Part shown: positions 47,901 to 58,177 of the stretch, in pieces
Position numbering within the stretch: the first letter of the stretch is position 1
Layout: every line of letters begins with the position of its first letter
NCBI RefSeq assembly: GCF_026210795.1
Contig: NC_089431.1
Location: 992,001 to 1,056,000 of the forward strand
Length of the DNA stretch: 64,000 bases
Reading direction: 5' to 3'
Origin: Rhizophagus irregularis
Lineage: Eukaryota; Glomeromycota; Glomeromycetes; Glomerales; Glomeraceae
Translations under genes and position numbers: made by a program
The notes under the pieces: model-generated
The model's input: only the letters and a program-made list of their open reading frames with translations
What the model was told of the DNA's origin: nothing
The model's database searches: none

Positions 47901-48275
47901 TCCATTTTCTTCCGGCCTTTAAAATTGTATTTTAATAAAAATTAAAAATTGAAGTACTAAAATTTATTAAAAAATATACCTATCGACACTTGTAGATATA
48001 ATATTAGCTTCAGAAGCGTTAGAATGCAAAAAATCAATATTTTCATCTTGATCCATAAGCATAGAAGATTCACTTTCAGAACTAGAACGTATATCTGAAA
48101 TACTTAAACTTGAGGTTGTTGAACTTAAAGTTGAGTTTATTTCTGCTGTTTTTTTTTCTTGTTTGCGATGTCTAGTTCTTGTAGATTTTGAAATTAAACA
48201 TCCAACTCCTTCAGTGTCATTTTGACGACATTTTAAACATGTACAAAGAACTTTTTTAGATGTTTGATTTAACAT
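44939..48275 (-). pseudogene. tnp2/CACTA-type transposase, nearly complete but broken (T1)
   Basis: Minus strand. Exons: 48275-47980 (MLNQTSKKVLCTCLKCRQ, then STRTRHRK), 47916-47741, 47670-46960 (tnp2 core: NSCCAYTGKY, FCEYCQT, DVALMGSVDGYQIFQ, AAIIPGPKEPKDFNSFMYP), 46888-46556 (LTGHNSYKGCRFCDIRG), about 46490-46011 (FPIDLMHLIYENI, ECxGRPPRN-like), about 45940-45480 and 45430-44939 (AYIHWTADVREDSAG). Three lesions: TAA at 47522-47524, one extra A in the A9 run at about 45562-45570 (stop LKKN), and TAG at 45394-45396. Splice sites are otherwise sound. The family cuts and pastes DNA with a DDE-type active site. It starts 254 bp from the divergent P1. Confidence 0.85.
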
Positions 48276-48529
48276 GTTTAATATAAATTCAATCCAATCG
48301 AAAAAACAAACAATTTGTTAAATAGCTTAATTGTCTTACATATTTATACTTAAATGTATATAATTGACTTAAATGATAAATATTACAATATTATGATGTA
48401 ATACACTTATCTATATATATACCTGATTAACTTTACATTAACTTTTTAAAGATATAAATACGTAAAGTTTAAGTAATTTTTTCAAACTAATTAAAAAACT
48501 ACTAATTAATTATCTTCTTAATTATAAAT
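48276..48529. promoter_or_regulatory. shared divergent upstream region of T1 and P1
   Basis: 254 bp, AT-rich, between the two start codons. It must hold both promoters if the cassette is or was expressed. No distinct TATA box can be chosen in this composition. Confidence 0.4.
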
Positions 48530-50092
48530 ATGTCCAAACATATCATTCAAAAATATCCAAAAAAAAATTTACTAAAGAGAGTTCAAAAGAGTTTGATAAT
48601 AAAAGTGACTACAATTCTAACCTTGAAAGTTCAGATAATAATAATGATAATCAAAAAGAAGATATGTTATCAAAAATTTTAACTCGTATTACTGCCTTAG
48701 AAAATGAAAATAAGATATTGAAAGCTGAATTAAAAAATAAATCATCAGTTTCAAGTTCAAGAAATAAAGAAACTTCAAATATTATAAAGTCCAGTTCCAA
48801 TAAATTTATTTAAAAAATGGATAGGGTGGTGCCTAAATTGACGTCCAAAAAGCATGCAGAATCCAGCTTAGAACAATCAAGCTCTGAACAAGAATCAGAT
48901 AGTGATACAGAAGCAGAAGTATATGAAAAAGATATTTTACATAAAGATTGTAAGACTAAAGAAGACGTTTCACATGAAGATTGTATGACTAAAGATGCTT
49001 CACACGAAGGTTGTAAAATTAAAGATGATCTACCAATTCCAAAACCTGTCAACTTTACAAATTTGCATTCAAAATTGAACTTGAAAAAGAATGTATATCA
49101 AAGTTATAAGGTGAATTTAATAAAGTATAATATTAATTATCAAATATTAATTAATTGTTTTTTAATGTGTTTTTTTCTAATTTAGACTGCTTTCTATAAC
49201 CTTGTTGATCGGCATACTTCTGCTGAAGTACAATATAAAAACCTTGATAAAAAAACTAAAGCTGGTATTATTCGCAAGTTTAAGAAAGATAATCCTCATT
49301 TTCCAAATTGCATTGGTGATTGGGCCTTAATATATCTTATGCGTCGTAAAATAAATTTTAATCGTATGTATTATATTACATAATTAATATTTTTACATTT
49401 GTAATAAATATAATTTACTAAATAATGAATTGTTTTTTTATAGGTGATAATATCTGCCGTCAGAATATGAACAAAAGGCGAGCTGTGAAAAATAAACCAG
49501 TTAATAAAAGACGTGCAAAAAATAATGTTATATACGCAAAAACACTTGGCAATAATACTGAAGAGCCTAAAATACAAGATACCTATCAGCAGTCTGAACA
49601 GTCTGAAGAAGATTTTAATAGTGATGACGAAGCAAGAAATTCAGAATGTGAAGATCATGAAAAGCAAAATGATGATGAGTTAGTACTACGTGATTCAACT
49701 AAATTTAATAAATTGGATGACTCTTCTGTGTATGTATAAAATAAATTTATTTGATTAATAATTAACTGGAATAATGGAGATATTTCCTTTAAATATTAGG
49801 AATGTCAAATCAAATCCACGACGAAACAATAGAAATAAAGAATCTATTGAAAAACAGCAAATTGAAAAACAGAACAAATTGCCAAATAAATCTTCAAATT
49901 CGTATGTATCTTTTAAATGTGTAATAAATAATTGATTTTATTAATATTTATTCTGTTAACATTAGAAAATCAACACCGCAGCCAACACTTCGTAGATCTT
50001 CTCGTAAAAAGACAAATGTTGAAAAACGTCCAATTGATGAAGGTAATAATTCAAGCAAACCTGCCAAAAAACGACAATATAAAAGGAAATAA
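48530..50092 (+). pseudogene. coiled-coil and basic partner protein of the transposon cassette (P1)
   Basis: Exons: 48530-49110, 49186-49363, 49444-49729, 49800-49901 and 49966-50092; all introns are GT...AG and in phase. Exon 1 has a Ser/Asn/Asp-rich part and a coiled coil (MLSKILTRITALENENKIL). Exon 2 holds the conserved block AEVQYKNLDKKTKAGIIRKF, KKDNPHFPNCIGDW, which P2 shares. The C-terminus is basic (PAKKRQYKRK). Faults: the A9 run at about 48560 is one base off, and TAA sits at 48811-48813, immediately before an in-frame ATG at 48817. Translation from 48817 would give an intact shorter protein. Probably a DNA-binding accessory factor like the second protein of CACTA elements (inference). 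Confidence 0.7.
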
Positions 50093-52003
50093 AAGTCATA
50101 ACTTTTACAATAGGAATTTACTATACATAAATTGACCTTATTATGTAACAATTGCATTTCACATTATGTTTAAACATGTTATTTGAACGTTATTTGTTCA
50201 TTAAATTAGTGCTTATTTATATTTACAATACAACTTACGAATATTCAATATTGCATTAAATAAAATTATGTTTAAATAATAAACAAATAATGATATTTCG
50301 AATAATATATGGTTAAATAACATTTTTTTACATACATTTTACGGAAATTGTGTTTTCATAGGGTTGTTGATCTGATCATTAAATTTCTATACAAAATTAG
50401 TAAATATACTTCTTTGTTTACTTTATTTAATTAAATTAACAGAAACAATAATACTAATATTGTAAGTTTTGGAGTAAACATAAATATGAAATTAAAAAGA
50501 ATAAACCATGGAGTGGTGAGGATATATTTCAAAGATGACCAAAGAAACAACATCTGAATACCTTTTAATATTAGGTTGTGGGACACATCTAATAATGTTA
50601 ATATATGACATGAAAGTTTAGGAGGTTACCAATTTTTCTCTATCTCATGGGTACATGATTACAAGATGACATATAATGAGAGGCCATATATGTGAACTAA
50701 TCAAAAGCAACAATCAATACAAGGTTCTGCAATATTCACCTATTCAGTTGAAAAGAATAGGTCAGATTCAGAAGTTCATATGGATTATAAGGATGATGAT
50801 ACAAATAGAAACAATGAGACAAATGATGAGAATGCAGATGGCATGAGCAGTAATAATCTGTTCTTTATTGTATATTATCAACTGTTTCAATTTTTTGATG
50901 TAATTACATTGTAATACCCCTAAAAATAATTAATTTTTAAAAATTTGTTGAATACCTGTGATTTTTTAAATAATTATCTAGAAAAGGGTTTATTGCCTAT
51001 CCCAATTTGCGCAGTAAAAAGTCATTGTATAAAAATCGTGCAGTTTTTGTTTTATTTTTGTAATAATCATCTAGTTTTTGTTTAGTATTTGTATAATTGA
51101 ATAAAATCACATTTTTTCATAAAATTTAATCATATGATTATTGTAGGCTTTTCATAACATTATTAATATTCTGATATTTAAATTTTATTTTGTAAACTTA
51201 AATGTATGATTATTGTAGATTTTTTATAAAGTTATTAAATTCTAACATTTATTAAATGGAAATTGTACAATTATTTTAATATGGATTTTTGAAATTTGTT
51301 TGAAATTTGTACTATTTAATGATTCGTGCTATTACTAATTACTTTCAGCATTTGAATTTATATAATTATCATTAGGATCATAAAACTATTTTCGCATGAT
51401 TTTAAGAATCTATACATTGATCAATCACTCTCATATCAATAAATTGCTCAACTAGCGTATTTTTGCAATATCTTTGTTATATGGTGAAAATTAATTAATG
51501 GAATATCATATTCTATATGTAAAAAATATGCAAATATAAAATTAGAGAAATATGCTAAAATATAATATCAATATATGATATATATATATAGTTTAGGAAT
51601 CATAAACTTTGTAGCCATGCTCAATTATTAAGGCAATGTATTACTAGACCTACACTAAAGATGACTTTAGCAAGGCTTTCTTTGTGAATTAAAAGAAATT
51701 TCATACACTTTGCCAGCTGGTGGGATAGCTTATGACCTCTAACCTCAAGTCTGTTTATACTAATAAATCCAGAATATTTGCATCGCTAATAAAAAGTATA
51801 GTTAAGGTACTTCGAAGAATCCCTAAAAAGAAAAAAATAAATAAATGAGCAATTAGTAAACATTCATCAAAATTAAAATAAATTACAGCTGAATATACTA
51901 AGAGATATAATCAATATATTAACCAAATTTTACGTGTCTAGATCCATCTAAAGAGCAAATAGTTGTAGGTTCAATATTTGTTAGTTTAGTTCTATTGATG
52001 TAT
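50093..52003. other. intergenic, no clear gene
   Basis: AT-rich. At 50755-50890 (plus) a short acidic frame (SVEKNRSDSEVHMDYKDDD) without partners may be a relic. 51900-52003 continues the T2 fragment left of the hAT insertion but is full of stops. Confidence 0.45.
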
Positions 52004-52839
52004 TAGGGATTGGAACCGTCAAAAAAAAAGCTTAACCGGTTAATAACCGGTTAATTAGAGCATCTAACCGGTTAATAGTCGGTTAATTAATCAGTTAATT
52101 AACCAGTTAATTTGTAATGAGGCTAACCGGTTAATAACCGGTTAATATATAAATTTTATATTTTAACGTGTGTTTAGAGTCCTATTTTTTGTATTTTAAC
52201 GCGCGTTTAAAGATAAAATTTTGTGTTTTTAACTAAATAGTATTATTTAAAAGTAATTTCTGGTAAATATTTATATTAAAATGTATACATTAGTAAAAAA
52301 TTACATACAGTATATTGTAATTACTTACTACCCAGTCATGCAGTGGTCACCGGTATCAGCACTAAGTTGAAAAGTTTTTTAATTATATTTTTAGTTCTAT
52401 CCGAAATTCCATTCCAATTCTGATGGCCACTGTAGTATTCAAATTTTTGCATTTTTTCTTATTTAAAATACTATACCCGATCATATGCTGATTTCTGCAT
52501 AAATCAAAGTTATAACTTTAGAATATTTTAACATAAATAATGTTAAATTATAAATATCATATACAATATATTATATTAAAATATAAGATTGCAGGTTTAT
52601 CATCAAATCTATTAGGGTAGGCAAAATTAAAGTTAATGCTAGTAAAGTTAAAGTTAGAAGTTGGCTAGGAATTACTAATTTAGGATGATCTGTATTTTAA
52701 CCGGTTAAGTTAGCCGGTTAATTAGTCAGTTAATTTAACCGGTTAAATTAACCGGTTAACCATTTTTTGAGAGGTCTTAACCGGTTAACCGCCTTAACCG
52801 GTTAATTAACTGGTTAACCTTAACCGGTTCCAATCCCTA
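52004..52839. mobile_element. hAT-type element, 836 bp, made of AACCGGTTAA words
   Basis: Ends TAGGGATTGGAACCG and inverse. Target duplication TGATGTAT / TGATGTAC (7 of 8). Subterminal regions are dense with TTAACCGGTTAA words (52030-52150 and 52700-52830). It interrupts the T2 exon. No transposase. Confidence 0.88.
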
Positions 52840-53169
52840 TGATGTACTATTATCAGATTTGTCAATAGTTTCTTGAAAAATTAGTTCGTAATTAGGAAAT
52901 TCTAAGTCTAAAATTTCAGTATTTTTGTCATTTTCTTCATCTTTGCTTGATTCTCGTTTCAAAATCTCAATATCTTCATCATCTTTATCAGATTCTTGCT
53001 CATCAGTACTTGATTTTTGAATATTTCCACTTTGAGAGTATTTTTTTTGATGACGTGTACGTGTTGAAATTGAAACTAAATTTTGGCCTTTGCATTTCAA
53101 ACAATTACAAAAAACTTTTAGTCCTTTGTTACTTTTCTTTTTTTTCTTTTGACGGTTTTTAATAGACAT
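52837..53169 (-). pseudogene. N-terminal exon of a second tnp2-type transposase (T2)
   Basis: The minus-strand frame MSIKNRQKKKKKSNKGLKV, FCNCLKCKGQNLVSISTRTR, HQKK matches the T1 start (VLCTCLKCRQ...STRTRHRK), with a CNC-LKC zinc-like motif and an acidic serine-rich tail. At 52839 it runs into the hAT element; beyond that no tnp2 core was found. It is the counterpart of T1, divergent from P2. Confidence 0.75.
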
Positions 53170-53559
53170 TTGAATAATTATTAATCGGGATATTAAGAAA
53201 AATTGCTGCTGGTTAAAATATGGTATAAAATCTAATAGTCACACTACATTCCCTATAAAAAAATTAAATACGTTTTTTATAAAGTTTTTATACGATTTTT
53301 TTTCCTTAGAAATAACGTATCATAATAGGATACGGAAAAATGCACAATTCCGTATCACTAAAAATATGGTTTGGATACGGAATTTATATGGAATTTACAT
53401 GATTTGATCACTGATTTTATCACGAAATTTATACGATTTGGTCATTGAATTTACTATTTGTATTACAGTTTACTATAATTGTATTTACATAAATCTAATT
53501 TCACTTTATTAAATTAAATAAAAAATAAAAAATAAACAAAGTACAAATACATTATGAAA

Positions 53560-54060
53560 ATTCCCTCCTTATTAAAACCACCTATTGCAACAAGTTCAGG
53601 TTCATTTGGAGTCAAACAACCTAAAAGAACAAAAAAAAAAATTGGAAACAAAACCCCCCCTCATATAGTATCTGCAATCGTCCAAGTCACCAAAGGTCAG
53701 CATTCCTACAAAAAAAGAAAGAGAACTCCAGAATGTCTGACCTACATAAAAGAAAGAATTATGAGGCGTCTAATGAAAAAGAAACCAAAACAACAAAATA
53801 AATCCAAAACTGACCTACAAAAAAAGAAGACTCTGAAGCAACAAAACTGAAACAACCTACAAAAAGAAAAGAATTTGAACCCAACCAACAAAAAAACAAG
53901 AAAATTTGAACTGACCTAAAAAAAGAAAAAAAATCCTGAATCATCCTACAAAAAGAAAAGGACTCCCAAACTGATCAACAAAAAAGAAAAAAGAAACTGA
54001 ATATTCTCACAAAAAAAATCTGCTGGCCTATGAAACAAAATATAAATAAAGAAGAAAGGG
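53560..54060 (-). repeat. array of AG|GT sites every 30-40 bp
   Basis: On the minus strand pyrimidine runs TTCTTTTTGTAG or TTTTTTTAG are each followed directly by GTCAGTT, GTTGGGTT or GTTGTTTC. Acceptor and donor are thus fused with no exon between them, repeated about eight times. Confidence 0.6.
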
Positions 54061-54089
54061 GAATAAAGAATAAACCAAAAAAAATATTA

Positions 54090-55050
54090 CAGTCAACTCC
54101 CTCTATAGTCACTCCCGTTATAGTCACATTCTACTATATAGTCACACCAGTTGAATGTTCAAAACACTTTATTATTAAAATCTATCCTATATAGTCACAA
54201 TCTATCTATAGTCACTATCACACCTATCCTCAAAAATCTTATATTAAAAAGAACCATTTATAATCACAGTTATATAAAGAATATATTAAATAACTTGGCA
54301 TCTAATAATCGTACAAAGATGTACCATAGCTTGTTAGAATTGTCTCACTGAGACGAATCGAATGGTGGTAGTTTTATCCTTTCATGATCACTGGCTGATG
54401 AGTTATTCAATAAAATGTTAAGAATCGGCATTATTATATTTCTTGATTTACGTTTACTGCGCCATTTAACATTTTGCTGAATTTCTCGGTACCTAGTGAT
54501 TATAAAAAGACGATTAATAGCTCGTTGGAATCCCCTCATCAAGACGAATCGAATGGTGGTAAGATCATCTCTCTGTGATCAATATTGACGGAGTTACTAC
54601 TTAAAAACCATTTAATATTTTTTAATTTCGGAAATTGATCTAGTGATTGGATTTCGATGTATTTTATACCATTAGATTCGTCGCATCAAGACGAATCGAA
54701 TGGTAGTAAGATCGTCTCTCTAGGATCAATATTGGCAGAGTTATTACACAAAAACCATTAATATTTTTTTAACTTCGGAAATTAATCTAGTGATTGGATT
54801 TTGATGTATTTTATACCATTAGAACCGTCTCATCGAGACGAATCGAATGGCGGTAAGATCATTTCTCTACGATTAATATTGGCTGAGTTACGATACAATA
54901 AAGTTTTAAGTATAATTTTGGCCAAAATTATGTTTATTTTTGGCCGGAATTATGATATACTAATATAAGAAATTTTTTATATAGTCACATCTCTTTATAA
55001 TCACCAAATATGGACTGTCCCAAATGTGTGACTATAAAGAGAGTTGACTG
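54090..55050. mobile_element. pogo-like non-autonomous element, 961 bp
   Basis: Ends CAGTCAACTCCCTCTATAGT and, inverted, CAGTCAACTCTCTTTATAGT; TA at 54088-54089 and 55051-55052. Nested in the 53251-55715 element. No transposase. Confidence 0.85.
54350..54895. repeat. about 146-bp tandem repeat
   Basis: AGACGAATCGAATGG[TC]GGTA recurs at 54352, 54541, 54689 and 54836. The last three are spaced about 147 bp with conserved bodies (GATCAATATTG, CTAGTGATTGGATTTTGATG). Confidence 0.8.
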
Positions 55051-55990
55051 TATTTTAAAAAGAGGGATAACGAAGTTAGGAAAGTTAAAAAAAAATTTTT
55101 TTTTAAAGGGAGGACGTCAAAGTTAGAAAAATAAAAATTTTTTTATAAAGAGGAAATAGAAAAATTTTTTTTAAAAAAAAGAAGAGTGGGAATAAAAGAA
55201 ACAATTTTTTTTTAAAGGGTGACGAAAAAAAATTTTTTTTCAAAGGAGAGTGACGAAAAAAAAATTTTTTTTAAAGTGAGGTACGAAAAAAAAAAATTTG
55301 TTTTTAAAAGGGGGTGACGAAGTAAGAAGAAAAATTTAGAAAAAATAACAAAAATAAGACAAGAGAAAGAGAAAGGAAAGGAAAGACAAAGGAAGATCGG
55401 AAGATCAAACTCATCAAAGTAAGGGTTTATATAAAATCAAAAAATGTATCATAACAAAACAATAAACAATCATGTGATCTCGTGTTATGATACGGAATTT
55501 TTGTAAAATTATCTTCTAAATATATTAACCGTTAAGTTTAAAAATTCCGTATACATTCCGCATGATTAATTTTTTCTGTATACATTTTCTTATACATTAG
55601 TTTTTTCAAAAATGAATTGCTTATTAAATATACGGAATTTGTATACGGAATCTATAGAAACGTACATAAAATGTATACAAAATGTATCCTTTCCGTATAC
55701 ATATTTCTTATAGGGATTCCTTATTTATATAACAAAAAAAACTTTTAAATTTTACTTATTATAGTAGACAATAGATCAATTAAAAATAGTTATGCAATAA
55801 GAATTTAACTTAAATAATTATGACGTATTATAAGTTTATATAATTCACATGATCTTTTTTCACTGGTCGAAATCAAAAAAATCGGACATATGGAAAATCA
55901 GCTAAAAATCAGACCAAAATCGACTGACATTACAAATCGGAACATCTGATTGATGCCAATCGGACAATTTAATGAAAATCCAGAAAAAAA

Positions 55991-56610
55991 TCATCATATT
56001 TGATTGACGGCTGATTGATGCTAGTTGAAATCAAAAAAAAAATCAGACAAATGGCAAATCAACCTAAAATTTACCCAATATTCAAATATGATACTTCAGA
56101 TTTATGGAAAATTAACAATTCAATAAAAATTCAATAAAAATTTGATAAAAATTCGGCAAAAAAATCATCATATTTGATTGACGGCTGATTGATGCTGGTT
56201 GAAATCAAAAAAAAAACAGACAAAATGGCAAATCAACCTAAAATTTACCCAATATTCAAATATGATACTTCAAATTTATGGAAAATTGACAATTCAATAA
56301 AAATTTGATAAAAATTTGATAAAAATTTGGTAAAAAAATCATCATATTTGATTGACGGCTGATTGATGCTGGTTGAAATCAAAAAAAAAATCAGACAAAA
56401 TGGCAAATCAACCTAAAATTTACCCAATATTCAAATATGATACTTCAAATTTATGGAAAATTGACAATTCAATAAAAATTTGATAAAAATTTGATAAAAA
56501 TTTGGCAAAAAAATCATCATATTTGATTGACGGCTGATTGATGCTAGTTAAAAATCAAAAAAAAATCAGACAAATGGCAAATCAACCTAAAATTTGCCCC
56601 AATATTGGTT
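55991..56610. repeat. 174-bp tandem repeat, about 3.6 copies
   Basis: Units start TCATCATATTTGATTGACGG at 55991, 56166, 56339 and 56514. Bodies share CCTAAAATTTACCCAATATT. Confidence 0.92.
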
Positions 56611-57559
56611 AAAATTACAAATTGGCACTTCTGATTTGTGGCATACTGGTTAATGATTTATGGTTGAATCTTTTCATATTATTGATATATGTAATTTATG
56701 ATAAATAATAAATATTCGGTTATCCTCATTAAAAATTGCATGAACGGTCCCTAATATTATTGTTAGATGATTTAAACTATATAATAGTCTAAATCATAAT
56801 CTGCCACCTGATTTATTTAATAGTTAGAAATTTGCTCATTTTTCAATTGGGTATCAATCAAAATTAAACTATTATAACATTTACTATTTGCTGATCAATT
56901 ATAATAAGACGCGACACGTATTATATTAATAAAAGTACATCAGGAAAGTTTTTGGGGTACAAAACTGCGGAGATCTGCAAAATTAGCTTTTTTTTTGTCA
57001 TTTTTTGTGTATTTCTGCGAAGTTCTGCAACTTCGCAGATAATTGAATATTTTTATCTATAAAATCAGCGAAATTCTGCAATTTTGCAGAATTTCATTCA
57101 ACAGAAAATTTAAAACAAGCCAGACTTGCGAAGTTCTGCAAAATAGCAATATTGCAAAATTTTTTATGGAGCAGTTCTTCGCAATTCGGTAATTCCAGTG
57201 TACATTGGAAAAAGAATTGCACTGATTGGTTATATGGGATGATCAGTTACTAGCCGAATTTAGACTTTGACATTTATTTAAACTTTAAACTTGATAAAGT
57301 TTCAAAACTTAATCTTTTTCCTTTTGAAAAGTTTCGAAACTAAAAGAAAAAACTATCTTTTTTCTTTTAAAAAGTATCGAAGCTAAAAGACGAAATTTTT
57401 TTTAAAAAAAATTAATTTTCGTAGGACACCAGCCCTACGAAGTTTCTGAAAGTTTCGAAGTACAGGATGAACAAAATTAGTAATTTTGTCCAACTTCGAA
57501 GTTTTTTTTTAAAATTTCGAAGGTAAGTTCGAAATTTTACTTTTTTTTTCATTTACTTC

Positions 57560-58150
57560 TAAACGAAACGTTTCTAAACGTTTCGAAATATATTGTTTTT
57601 AATTTAATTACTTTTATCGAAACGTTTGTTAACGTTTCAATAATTTTATTATTTTTATTTTTAACGAAACGTTTTTTAACGTTTCGAAATTTTATTTTAA
57701 AAAATTTTATCAGAACATTAAAAAACGTTCCGATTTTTGATTTTTTTTATCGAAACGTATTTTAACGTTTCGAAATTTTATTTTTCTTTATATCGAAACA
57801 TTAAAAATGGTTCGATTCATTTTTTATTCTTAATTTTTAAACGAAACGTTTTTAACGTTTCAATTTTATTCTTAATTTTCAAACGAAACATTTTTAACGT
57901 TTTGATTTTATTCTTAATTTTCAAACGAAACGTTAAAAATGTTTCGATTATTTTTTTTAATTTTCTTAATTTTCTTTATATCGAAACGTTAAAAAACATT
58001 TCGATTTTTAGTTTAATTTTTAAACGATACGTTTTTAACGTTTCGAAATTTTTTTTTAAATTTTTCTTTATATCGAAACGTTAAATATCGAAATGTTTTT
58101 AACGTTTCGATTTTTTTAAAATTCTTTTATTGGAACGTTTATTAACGTTC
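57560..58150. repeat. string of AAACGTTT palindromes
   Basis: About 12 hairpins of the form CGAAACGTTTTTAACGTTTCG (arms 8-10 nt), 40-60 bp apart in T-rich DNA. It leads into the module array, which uses the same palindrome within each intron. Confidence 0.85.
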
Positions 58151-58177
58151 CGATTTTTTTTTCGAATTTTTTTGTAG

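Larger units (their letters stand above)
53251..55715 (-). mobile_element. 2.5 kb TIR element with minus-strand pyrimidine/AG-GT array
   Basis: Ends CCCTATAA[A/G]AAA inverted, possible 3-bp target ATT. Both subterminal regions repeat ATACGGAA (53330-53410; 55490-55700). Inside: AG|GT modules at 53560-54060 on the minus strand, a nested pogo-like element (54090-55050), and purine-rich GTGACGAAAAAAAATTTTTT repeats (55060-55430). No protein gene: the 53554-53850 plus frame comes from the array complement. Confidence 0.6.

Noticed and set aside
53554-53850. Plus-strand basic protein of 98 residues
   Set aside because: It is the complement of the AG|GT pyrimidine array; Lys/Gln runs come from AAAAAGAAAA words.
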